A DNA stretch of 58,034 bases, from NCBI GenBank assembly GCA_903846075.1, contig CAIMZW010000125.1, forward strand, positions 1-58,034, given 5' to 3'. The position numbers and the translations under genes are program-made. How positions within the stretch are numbered: position 1 is the stretch's first letter; the number at the start of each line of letters is the position of its first letter. The stretch comes from an uncultured Actinomycetes bacterium. Its GTDB lineage: Bacteria; Actinomycetota; Actinomycetes; Nanopelagicales; Nanopelagicaceae. The notes beneath the pieces were generated by a model. The model ran no database searches. It was not told where the DNA came from and saw only the letters and a program-made list of their open reading frames with translations. This document shows positions 8,142 to 15,915 of the stretch, piece after piece.

Positions 8142-8187
8142 CTCGGTTCAACTTTTTGTGAACTCTCTGTTTTTATCTCTTTACGCT

Positions 8188-8265
8188 CAATAACTTGGAA
8201 TAGTCAATACTTTATTCCAAGTTATTGCCATTAACCGTGAATAACAATACGCTTAGTCCAAGTTA
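8188..8265. promoter_or_regulatory. Perfect 15-bp palindrome plus third half-site upstream of fic (putative operator)
   Basis: Left arm 8188-8202 (CAATAACTTGGAATA) and right arm 8213-8227 (TATTCCAAGTTATTG) are exact reverse complements separated by 10 bases. The core TTATTCCAAGTTA (8212-8224) recurs with one mismatch as TTAGTCCAAGTTA at 8253-8265, immediately before the fic Shine-Dalgarno AAGGAGG (8265-8271). There is no T-run, so this is a better fit to an operator than to a terminator. The Fic protein has a C-terminal winged-helix-like region, which makes autoregulation a reasonable guess. The rest of the 197-base gap (8085-8281) shows no gene. Confidence 0.6.
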
Positions 8266-8281
8266 AGGAGGCGCGAGAGCA

Positions 8282-9505
8282 ATGAAAGATTGGGTTTCAT
8301 GCACATATAAAACTGTCCCTTGGCAACAGCAAGTGCGATCCGGTACTAGAGAAGACAGGATGGTTCGATCCATTCGAGCCTGCTTTCCTTCTGAAATCTC
8401 AAAACAAGAATTCAAATTGGATTCCAAACTCATCTCCATTTCTGAGGAAGCGATTAGCGCTATCGCAAATTTGGAAAGTACTCACGGAGGAACCTTGAAT
8501 TCGTTAGATCGGTTACTCATACGTACGGAGTCAATTGCCTCTTCCAAAATCGAGAATCTCCAGGCAAGCACGGAAGAATATGCGCGTGCACTGTACGGAA
8601 ATAGAGCAAATTCCTCCGCAACAGCAATGGCTGCAGGAACGCAAGCCCTGACATATTTGATTGATTCAACTGTTCCAGGAAAAGAAATTACGGAGTTTGC
8701 AATCAAGCAAGCGCATCGGACCTTGATGGAGAATGAGCCTCGCGAAGTAGCGGCGGCCGGGAAGTTTCGCGATGTCCAAAATTGGATTGAAGGAAGTGAT
8801 CATTCGCCACGAGGGGCCATTTTCATACCTCCGCCTCCTGAAGTCGTTGAGGCGTTGATGAAGGATTTGCTCTCATTTATGAACCGCGATGATGTTCCTG
8901 CCCTAATTCAGGCTGCAATAGCGCACGCCCAGTTTGAAACGATTCACCCATTTACGGATGGCAATGGCCGTATAGGGCGAGCGATCGTGAATGCAATTTT
9001 GCGACGAAGAAAAATTACAACGCGGGTAATTGTTCCACTCACTTCATTTCTAGTCGCAAATCGCTCAGAGTACTTTGATGATTTAACGCGATATCGCGAT
9101 GGCGATCTCTCAAGGCTTGTGACTCGGTTTTCCAAGGCTGCAATGATTGCTTCTAACGAATCAAGTCATACCTCGGTCAACCTTGAAAAACTTCCGAAGA
9201 TTTGGAGGGTCAGATTGGGAACCATTCGAGATGGAAGCTCGACTTCGGAATTATTGAATCGATTGATTTCGCGGCCGGTATTTACGGCAGAGGAACTCAG
9301 GGGCGGCATTAGCCTCAATTCATCGAGTATTTACAACGCAATTGTGAAGTTAAATGGCGCCGGGATAATTACTCCTTTGACTGATCGAAAGAGGAACCAA
9401 ATCTGGGGAGCCGTAGAAGTGCTTCAAGAACTTGAAGATCTCAGTAAACGAATTGAAATTCAGGGTAGAAAAAGCTTATTTGCGAGTGCGGGAGGCGGGA
9501 CTTGA
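8282..9505 (+). CDS. Fic-domain protein (predicted AMP-transferase) with autoinhibitory motif and C-terminal winged helix
   Basis: 407 residues, ATG preceded by AAGGAGG at 8265-8271. The Fic signature HPFTDGNGRIGR is at residues 222-233, complete with catalytic His222. An N-terminal inhibitory helix motif of the (S/T)xxxE(G/N) type is visible as S87-S-K-I-E91-N92, which would make it a class II Fic protein held inactive in cis. Residues about 320-385 look like a winged helix-turn-helix. Fic enzymes usually transfer AMP from ATP to a protein hydroxyl; targets are unknown. The last codons and the stop lie in the antisense of the tRNA-Leu acceptor end, so the C-terminal tail was created by the insertion. 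It is the only gene in the tRNA-bounded island. Confidence 0.92.
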   Translation: MKDWVSCTYKTVPWQQQVRSGTREDRMVRSIRACFPSEISKQEFKLDSKLISISEEAISAIANLESTHGGTLNSLDRLLIRTESIASSKIENLQASTEEYARALYGNRANSSATAMAAGTQALTYLIDSTVPGKEITEFAIKQAHRTLMENEPREVAAAGKFRDVQNWIEGSDHSPRGAIFIPPPPEVVEALMKDLLSFMNRDDVPALIQAAIAHAQFETIHPFTDGNGRIGRAIVNAILRRRKITTRVIVPLTSFLVANRSEYFDDLTRYRDGDLSRLVTRFSKAAMIASNESSHTSVNLEKLPKIWRVRLGTIRDGSSTSELLNRLISRPVFTAEELRGGISLNSSSIYNAIVKLNGAGIITPLTDRKRNQIWGAVEVLQELEDLSKRIEIQGRKSLFASAGGGT

Positions 9506-9567
9506 ACCCGCACGTCCGAAGACACAAGTTCCTAAGACTTGCGTGTCTGCCATTTCACCACTCCCGC
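9487..9567 (-). tRNA. tRNA-Leu (anticodon UAG)
   Basis: On the minus strand the acceptor stem GCGGGAG (9567-9561) pairs with CTCCCGC (9494-9488), with A73 at 9487. The anticodon stem CAAGT/ACTTG encloses a seven-base loop CTTAGGA, giving anticodon UAG, which reads CUN leucine codons. A long variable arm typical of leucine tRNAs and the T-loop GGTTCAAGTCC are present. CCA is not encoded; the next bases are CTC. The 3' end is overlapped by the end of the convergent fic gene, and a copy of this 3' part lies at 8116-8141. Confidence 0.95.
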
Positions 9568-9646
9568 TGGAGGTAGGAGAAGGCTAAGGTAAGTTCGTAA
9601 ATCAACCAAACTGAACCAACAGTCGACTAATAAGGAGCGCTTCGCG

Positions 9647-10804
9647 ATGGCTTTAACCCCAACTCCCGCAGACAAATTTACCTTCGGACTTTGGACGGTG
9701 GGCTGGCAAGCCCGCGATCCATTTGGAGATGCCACTCGTGCACCACTCGATCCTGTCCGTTCCGTCAATGAATTAGCCGAGCGAGGCGCATATGGCGTGA
9801 CATTTCACGATGATGACCTGATTCCCTTTGGTTCAGACGATTCCGACCGTGCCCAACACATCGCGCGGTTCAAAAAAGCTCTAGCTGAAACCGGAATGAA
9901 AGTTCCGATGGCCACAACCAACCTTTTTACTCATCCGGTATTTAAAGATGGTGCTCTGACCTCAAATGACCGCGATATCAGGCGCTTCGCGCTTCGTAAG
10001 GTAATGAAGAACATTGACTTGGCGGTTGAGTTAGGTGCGCAGATTTATGTGTGCTGGGGCGGCCGTGAAGGCGCTGAATCAGATGGTGCCAAGGATGCCT
10101 ATGTTGCCCTCGAGCGCTACCGCGAAGGTTTTAATCTTCTCGGTCAATATGTCATTGATAAGGGTTATGACATTAAATTTGCGATTGAACCTAAGCCAAA
10201 TGAACCTCGTGGCGATATTTTCTTGCCAACTATCGGTCATGCGCTCGCATTTATTAATTCGCTGGATCGTCCCGAGATGGTTGGCGTGAATCCTGAAGTT
10301 GGTCACGAGCAGATGGCCGGGCTCAACTTTGTTCATGGAATTGCCCAAGCTCTTTACCACGGCAAGTTGTTCCATATCGATCTCAATGGGCAACATGGTC
10401 CAAAGTACGATCAAGACTTGGTCTTTGGCCATGGCGATTTGAAGTCCGCCTTCTTCTTAGTCGACCTTTTGGAGCGCTACAACTACCAAGGTCCAAAGCA
10501 CTTCGATTACAAACCTGCTCGCACCGAAGATGACAAGGGCGTTTGGGTATCAGCCACGTCAAATATGCAGACCTATTTGATGCTTCGCGAACGAGCACTC
10601 GCTTTCCGCGCAGATCCACGAGTTCAGGCAGCGATGGTTGAATCGCGCATTAATGAATTAGCGGTCCCAACTTTGGCTACGGGGGAGACATGGAAAGACT
10701 TGCACGATGAGTCGTTCGATGTGGAAACCGCTGGTGAACGCGGTTACCACTACGAGACGATTGATCAACTTGCTATCGAGCACTTGTTGGGCGCAGCGAA
10801 CTAG
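9647..10804 (+). CDS. xylA: Xylose isomerase
   Basis: 385 residues, ATG with AAGGAG upstream. Converts D-xylose to D-xylulose using two divalent metal ions. It belongs to the shorter Streptomyces/Actinoplanes type (class I, about 390 residues). Visible signatures are [13 protein letters not shown] (catalytic His), [15 protein letters not shown] (metal ligand Glu and neighbours), [11 protein letters not shown] and [16 protein letters not shown]. Its stop directly abuts the stop of the convergent sugar ABC transporter genes, so uptake and first catabolic step are clustered. No xylulokinase is in the window. The gap 9568-9646 holds no obvious operator. Confidence 0.97.
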   Translation: MALTPTPADKFTFGLWTVGWQARDPFGDATRAPLDPVRSVNELAERGAYGVTFHDDDLIPFGSDDSDRAQHIARFKKALAETGMKVPMATTNLFTHPVFKDGALTSNDRDIRRFALRKVMKNIDLAVELGAQIYVCWGGREGAESDGAKDAYVALERYREGFNLLGQYVIDKGYDIKFAIEPKPNEPRGDIFLPTIGHALAFINSLDRPEMVGVNPEVGHEQMAGLNFVHGIAQALYHGKLFHIDLNGQHGPKYDQDLVFGHGDLKSAFFLVDLLERYNYQGPKHFDYKPARTEDDKGVWVSATSNMQTYLMLRERALAFRADPRVQAAMVESRINELAVPTLATGETWKDLHDESFDVETAGERGYHYETIDQLAIEHLLGAAN

Positions 10805-12028
10805 TTAGCTTCCGCTTCCCTTACGGGAGATTGCATCGACACTGGCTGAGACCAATAGGACGAGGCCAGTAACGATGTATTTGATACCAGCCGCGTATCC
10901 TAAAAGACCCATGCCGTTGTCGATGACTGCAACAACTAGGCCGCCGAGGATTGCATCGCGCATCTTGCCTTTGCCACCGAAGAGGCTAGTTCCACCGATA
11001 ACGGCCGCACCAACTGCGTAGAGAAGTGTTGAACTTCCACCAGTAGTTGGTGAGACTGAATTTTGGCGAGAAGCAAAGATGAGACCAGCGATCGCTGACA
11101 TTCCCGAACAGATAATGAATGCGCTGATTCGTACCCACTTTACGTTGATGCCTGCGCGACGTGCGGCTTCGGCATTGCCACCGACAGCGTAAAGGTGACG
11201 ACCGAAAGCTGTTCGATTGAGTACGAAAGTTCCGATAACCAGAATGAGAAGAATCAGTGGAACTACGTAAGGAGTTCCTTTAAGGCTTACCAGTTGTGGG
11301 TTGTTGCTTCGCTCGAGATTGAGTGCATAAACAGCACCAGCACAGAGAGCCAAGAGCCCGACCGTCTTGAGAACCCATAGCTTCATAAGTTCTACTTTGA
11401 GGCCAACTTTGCGGCGGGCAGCCATTCGGCGAACTCCACTGATCACATAGAGAACAGCACAGACCAGGAAGAAGGCCCAGCTGACGAGTGGCTTGAGGTT
11501 GCTATTTTCAATCGCAAGGATTGTTTTATCCTGCAATTGAATGGTTCCGCCTTCGCCGGCGAGGAGAAGGAGTAAGCCTTGAAAAGCTAAGAAGGTTGCA
11601 AGAGTTACGACGAACGATGGAATTCCGAGGAAGGCGACGAGCCAACCGATAAATAGTCCGAGGGCAATTCCTACGATGACGCTAATTACTAGGGCCACCC
11701 ACCAAGGGAAATTGTGATTGGTAATCGAGATTACGAGAACGGCGGCACAAACACCTGAGGCATATCCAGCAGAGAGATCAATCTCGCCAAGCAAGAGAAC
11801 GAAGATCAGACCCATCGCGATGACGATTACCGCGGCGGCTTGGGTGAGCAAGTTCGCAAAGTTTCCTGGGGTGAGGAAGGAGCTCTGCATAATGCTAAAG
11901 ACGATGCACAATACGACTAGCCCAAGAACTGCAGGCAAAGAGCCGATATCGCCAACTTTGATTCGAGACCAATAATCGCTGAAAGCGGTTTTGAGAGTGC
12001 TTTCTGTTGTGACGGTTTCTTGTCTCAT
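10805..12028 (-). CDS. xylH: Sugar (probably xylose) ABC transporter permease, XylH-like
   Basis: 407 residues, about ten hydrophobic helices. A member of the BPD_transp_2 family of carbohydrate ABC permeases (RbsC/XylH); visible family elements are IVIAMGLIFVLLLGEIDLSAGYASG, GIPSFVVTLATFLAFQGL and NRTAFGRHLYAVGGNAEAARRAGINV, the last being the cytoplasmic coupling loop. The length and the extra region around residues 200-240 fit XylH rather than the shorter RbsC. Its ATG overlaps by one base the stop of the ATP-binding gene, so the two are translationally coupled. Xylose specificity is inferred from the xylA neighbour. Confidence 0.9.
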   Translation of the reverse strand: MRQETVTTESTLKTAFSDYWSRIKVGDIGSLPAVLGLVVLCIVFSIMQSSFLTPGNFANLLTQAAAVIVIAMGLIFVLLLGEIDLSAGYASGVCAAVLVISITNHNFPWWVALVISVIVGIALGLFIGWLVAFLGIPSFVVTLATFLAFQGLLLLLAGEGGTIQLQDKTILAIENSNLKPLVSWAFFLVCAVLYVISGVRRMAARRKVGLKVELMKLWVLKTVGLLALCAGAVYALNLERSNNPQLVSLKGTPYVVPLILLILVIGTFVLNRTAFGRHLYAVGGNAEAARRAGINVKWVRISAFIICSGMSAIAGLIFASRQNSVSPTTGGSSTLLYAVGAAVIGGTSLFGGKGKMRDAILGGLVVAVIDNGMGLLGYAAGIKYIVTGLVLLVSASVDAISRKGSGS

Positions 12029-12789
12029 TACTTGGCTCCTACGGGAGTGATGTCGGCGGATTTTCCGGTGGTAATTAATTCAATAACTTGGTTTGTTGTG
12101 ACATCTGACTTGCGCACTTGGGCTGCCATTTGTCCTAGATACAAAGCCGCGATGTTATCGGCCACTTGGAAAACATCATTAAGGTTGTGACTGATCAGAA
12201 CGACTCCTATGCCGCTATCTGCAAGTCGACGAACCAGATGTAGAACTTGTTCGGTTTGAGACACACCCAATGCAGCGGTTGGTTCATCGAGAACGACGAC
12301 CTTGTTATTCCACAACACCGCGCGGGCGATCGCAACAGTTTGGCGTTGTCCACCTGAAAGGGAAGAGACAGTCTGACGAATGGATTTAACGGTCCGAACG
12401 CTGAGGCTATCAAGAGTCTTACGAGCCATTAGTTCCATGGCAGCTTCATCGAGCGTTACGCCTCTTTTATTTTCACGGCCCAAGAACATATTGTGAACAA
12501 TGTCTAGGTTGTCGCAGAGAGCGAGATCTTGATACACAATTTCGATTCCCAGTGCGGTCGCATCTCGTGGACCATGAACCTGAACTTTGTTGCCTTCGAA
12601 GTGGTAATCCCCGCTCTCAGCGGTGTAGATACCAGCAATACATTTAATAAGTGTGCTCTTACCTGCACCGTTGTCGCCGACAAGTGCGGTGACTTCTCCA
12701 GGATATACATCGAAATCAACGCCGCGCAGTACATGTACCGGGCCGAAAGATTTGTTGATGTTGCGGAGAGAGAGAATTGGTTGCGTCAC
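12028..12789 (-). CDS. Sugar ABC transporter ATP-binding protein (single domain)
   Basis: 253 residues with Walker A GDNGAGKST, signature SLSGGQRQ, Walker B VVVLDEPTAAL and a switch His in LISHNLNDV. It has one nucleotide-binding domain, whereas XylG and RbsA of enterobacteria have two in tandem; single-domain versions (FrcA-like) are common in actinobacteria and alphaproteobacteria and presumably work as homodimers. It powers import by the permease encoded downstream. Expression from the binding-protein gene upstream must pass the terminator at 12910-12944. Confidence 0.93.
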   Translation of the reverse strand: MTQPILSLRNINKSFGPVHVLRGVDFDVYPGEVTALVGDNGAGKSTLIKCIAGIYTAESGDYHFEGNKVQVHGPRDATALGIEIVYQDLALCDNLDIVHNMFLGRENKRGVTLDEAAMELMARKTLDSLSVRTVKSIRQTVSSLSGGQRQTVAIARAVLWNNKVVVLDEPTAALGVSQTEQVLHLVRRLADSGIGVVLISHNLNDVFQVADNIAALYLGQMAAQVRKSDVTTNQVIELITTGKSADITPVGAK

Positions 12790-12909
12790 TTCGTTTGGGT
12801 CCTAACGTGAATTCTTTCGCTGATATGAATTCTGCTGATCGATAACCTGTTTACCATGGCCTAAATATTTCTACTCTGAATAATAGGTTCGCATACTTAA
12901 ATTTTATGG

Positions 12910-12944
12910 AAAAACCCCGTCAAGTTTGAGTTGACGGGGTTTTT
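12910..12944 (-). terminator. Rho-independent terminator between binding-protein and ATPase genes
   Basis: A 14-bp perfect stem (12910-12923 with 12931-12944), 7-base loop, with A-run and T-run at the stem ends so it can work in both directions. It lies directly after the substrate-binding gene and upstream of the ATPase and permease genes on the same strand. It probably reduces read-through so that binding protein is made in excess, a common arrangement for ABC importers. The rest of 12790-12976 shows no gene. Confidence 0.88.
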
Positions 12945-12976
12945 CACTAGTTATTCATTTCGCTAGTAAGCGGTGA

Positions 12977-14056
12977 TTACATCACGCCGTTAGCTTTGCA
13001 AGCAGCAGCGCCTGCGATTGCGCAGATCTTGGCGGCTGTTGTGAAGCCATCCTTGACTACTACTTCTACATTCTTCTTGGTGATGGAAACTGGCTTGAGA
13101 AGAACTGAAGGTACATTGGTGGTTCCATTATTGGTGGTTCCGTTAACCAATGCGGACTTCTTGCCGTTCAACAATGAAACTGCAAGTGATGCAGCGCCAT
13201 TTGCTTCAGCCTTGATGGCCTTGTAAACGGTGTTGGAAAGATCTCCGGTCAAGATTGCAGCGAGACCAGCATCAGTTGAATCCTGACCTGATACGCAGAC
13301 CTTGCCATTGAGACCGTTCTTCTTAAGTACAGCAACTGCTGCGAGGCCGAGGCCTTCGTTAGCAGAAACAACTGCATCAAGCTTGCCGCCAGCCTTGGTC
13401 AGCATTTGCTCGAAGATTGTTCCACCTTGGACGTTATCCCAGTTTGGTACAGATTGGTCAGCAACAATGGTGCCGCCCTTTGCCTTGATGAATGGGGTAA
13501 CGACTGAAACGTAGCCCTTGTGGAACAAGGTTGCGTTGTTGTCAGTTGGGGAACCGTTCAAGTAAACGATGCGTGGCTTAGCAACACCCTTTGCCTTGAG
13601 GCAGTTAACAATTCCGGTTCCTTGTAGAACACCAACAGCGGTGTTGTCGAAGGATACGTAGTAAGACTCAGAGCCGTTCAAAGTTAGACGGTCGTAGTCG
13701 ATGGTTGGTACGCCTTGGGTCTTTGCCTTGTCCTGAACGGCCTTGGCAGAAGCGGAATCAAGGTTAACCATGATCAAAACCTTTGCACCCTTGGTCAACA
13801 TTTGATCTGCGATGGTCTGGAAAGCAGTCTTGTCGCCATTTGCATTCTGGATGTCAGCGGTAACGCCAGCAGCCTTGAAAGCAGCGGTGAGGAATGGACG
13901 ATCAGCAGATTCCCAACGGTTTGAGGAAGCTGCATCCGGGAGGATTACGCCTACGAAGCCCTTAGCGGCTGCGTTAGCGGAGGTGGTCGCGAAACCAGTG
14001 AGAGCGAGTGCAGCAGTAGCAATAACTGCGGTGATCGCAATTCGACGCTTGGTCAT
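12977..14056 (-). CDS. xylF: Periplasmic-binding-protein-like sugar-binding protein (xylose ABC importer)
   Basis: 359 residues from the ATG at 14056; the frame continues upstream but residues there do not look like protein, and a Sec signal peptide (residues 1 to about 29, MTKRRIAITAVIATAALALT then an ANA-A cleavage site) begins exactly here with GAAAGG upstream. The mature part is a two-lobed type 1 periplasmic-binding fold of the ribose/xylose kind: VGVILPDAASSNRW, KVLIMVNLDSASAKAVQDKA, VPTIDYDRL, LDAVVSANEGLGLAAVAVLK and VCVSGQDSTDAGL. There is no lipobox cysteine, unusual for a solute-binding protein of a monoderm organism. Xylose is inferred from neighbouring xylA. Confidence 0.88.
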   Translation of the reverse strand: MTKRRIAITAVIATAALALTGFATTSANAAAKGFVGVILPDAASSNRWESADRPFLTAAFKAAGVTADIQNANGDKTAFQTIADQMLTKGAKVLIMVNLDSASAKAVQDKAKTQGVPTIDYDRLTLNGSESYYVSFDNTAVGVLQGTGIVNCLKAKGVAKPRIVYLNGSPTDNNATLFHKGYVSVVTPFIKAKGGTIVADQSVPNWDNVQGGTIFEQMLTKAGGKLDAVVSANEGLGLAAVAVLKKNGLNGKVCVSGQDSTDAGLAAILTGDLSNTVYKAIKAEANGAASLAVSLLNGKKSALVNGTTNNGTTNVPSVLLKPVSITKKNVEVVVKDGFTTAAKICAIAGAAACKANGVM

Positions 14057-14254
14057 ATGTGAATATACCTTTCGAAGTTGCTGTGTTCGTGGCCAAACCT
14101 GCTTTTGACCATACGTTCGAGACAGCCTTCGTACGGTAGACCCACGCTCACATTTGGTCACGCTTTTTATTCGGACATTTCGGACAATTTTGCTAACGAT
14201 TGTGTAACGGAAATTGGACATATCCGCTAGTCGACAAACGGTAACCTTAGGCAG

Positions 14255-15913
14255 ATGAGTTCGATCCAAGATCAGCTAAGCGCGACAATCGCGACGATCC
14301 TGGAGCAAGCACGAGATTTTCTTCAGTGCGAACTGCCTGAAAGTATCCCGCTCGACCGTCCGAAAAACCGAGATCATGGTGACTTTGCCACTTCTGTTGC
14401 CTTGGTTCTGGCTAAACCCTCCGGAAAAGCCCCGCGAGCAATTGCTGAGGTGATTGCAGCCGGTCTAGCGCAGGATTCCTCAATCGCAAAGGTCGAGATC
14501 GCCGGCCCAGGCTTTATCAACATCACTTTGGCGCAATCCAGTCAAGGTTTGGTAGTCGAGTCAATTCTTAAACTTGGTGCGCTCTATGGCCACGGTTCCT
14601 CGCTCAAAGGCGTGAAGGTGAACCTTGAGTTCATCAGTGCTAATCCAACTGGTCCGCTACATCTTGGACATACCCGATGGGCAGCCGTTGGCGACTCGCT
14701 GGGTAGAACCTTGAGCGCAGCTGGCGCCTCGGTTGCTCGAGAGTTCTATGTCAATGATCGTGGAAACCAAATGGAGTTATTCGGCGCTTCGATTCAAGCC
14801 GATGCCCTGGGTAAAGCGCGACCTGAAGATGGCTATCACGGTGAGTACATCGGGGAACTTGCAGAAGAGATTGTCGCTGCCCATCCAGAATTGCTCGAAC
14901 TTTCCGAGCAAGAATCTTTACCGCTGTTTCGTGACTATGGATATGCACTTCAACTCAAGCAACAGCAAGATGTTCTTGATGCGTTCGGTACGCACTTTGA
15001 TATTTGGTTCTCCGAAAAAAGTCTCTACGACAATGATTACTTTCATCACAGCCTAGCCAGGCTTCGTGCCCAAGGCCATGTCTATGATTTCGAAGGCGCG
15101 GTCTGGCTGCGCACCACAGATTTTGGTGACGATAAAGATCGCGTCATTATTAAGTCCGATGGTTCGTTCGCCTACTTTGCTTCCGATTCTGCTTATTACA
15201 TAAATAAGCGCGAACGCGGCTTTGATATCTGCATCTATATGTTAGGCGCTGACCATCATGGATATGTTGGTCGACTAAAAGCCATTGCTGCTTGTGCTGG
15301 CGATGATCCGGATTACAACATCCATGTGCTTATCGGTCAGATGGTGAAGATCATGGAAGGTGGAGAGGAGCTCAAGCTCTCCAAGCGCGCTGGCACGATT
15401 ATTACTTTAGAAGAACTCGTGGAAAAAGTTGGTGTAGATGCTGCGCGATACACCCTGGTTCGCTATCCAGTTGATACACCAATGGTGATGGATGTCGACG
15501 TTTTAAAACGTCGCACAAATGAGAATCCCGTGTATTACGTTCAATATGCCCATGCCCGAATTTGTGCAGTGCTTCGAAATGTCACGGAGTTAAATATTCC
15601 TTACGGAATTGAACATTTAAATGCGCAAGTGCTCGTGCATGAGCGCGAGCGCGAACTCATCGGTGCGCTGGGAGAATTTCCTCGAGTAGTTGCAGGTGCA
15701 GCCGAACTTCGAGAGCCACATCGAATCGCCCGTTATGTTGAGGAGCTCGCCGGGATTTACCACCGGTTCTATAGCGATTGCCGAGTACTGCCCATGGGCG
15801 AGGAAGCACCAGCCGCCATTCACTCAGCCCGAGCAACACTCTCCAGCGCAACCGCACAAGTGATTTCCAATGGTTTGGCTCTATTAGGCGTAAGCGCGCC
15901 GGACCGAATGTAA
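14255..15913 (+). CDS. argS: Arginyl-tRNA synthetase
   Basis: 552 residues. Class I synthetase charging tRNA-Arg. Domains: N-terminal arginyl-specific Add-1 domain (about residues 5-95), Rossmann catalytic core with the HIGH-like motif HLGH in NPTGPLHLGHTRWAAVGD, the KMSKS-equivalent LKLSKRAG, and a C-terminal DALR anticodon-binding domain (about 435-552, with YVQYAHARICAVLRN at its start). It is the first gene of a run argS-lysA-hom-thrC-thrB; lysA starts two bases after its stop. The argS-lysA pairing is conserved in actinobacteria. The 198-base gap to the divergent sugar-binding gene must hold both promoters, but I cannot pick them with confidence. Confidence 0.98.
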   Translation: MSSIQDQLSATIATILEQARDFLQCELPESIPLDRPKNRDHGDFATSVALVLAKPSGKAPRAIAEVIAAGLAQDSSIAKVEIAGPGFINITLAQSSQGLVVESILKLGALYGHGSSLKGVKVNLEFISANPTGPLHLGHTRWAAVGDSLGRTLSAAGASVAREFYVNDRGNQMELFGASIQADALGKARPEDGYHGEYIGELAEEIVAAHPELLELSEQESLPLFRDYGYALQLKQQQDVLDAFGTHFDIWFSEKSLYDNDYFHHSLARLRAQGHVYDFEGAVWLRTTDFGDDKDRVIIKSDGSFAYFASDSAYYINKRERGFDICIYMLGADHHGYVGRLKAIAACAGDDPDYNIHVLIGQMVKIMEGGEELKLSKRAGTIITLEELVEKVGVDAARYTLVRYPVDTPMVMDVDVLKRRTNENPVYYVQYAHARICAVLRNVTELNIPYGIEHLNAQVLVHERERELIGALGEFPRVVAGAAELREPHRIARYVEELAGIYHRFYSDCRVLPMGEEAPAAIHSARATLSSATAQVISNGLALLGVSAPDRM

Positions 15914-15915
15914 CC

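Noticed and set aside
8116-9509. Insertion sequence or transposon
   Set aside because: No transposase and no terminal inverted repeats at the ends; the boundaries match a tRNA-type attachment site instead.
14057-14269. N-terminal extension of the sugar-binding protein to 14269
   Set aside because: The added residues are Arg/Thr-rich, overlap the argS start and would bury the signal peptide; the ATG at 14056 has a ribosome site.
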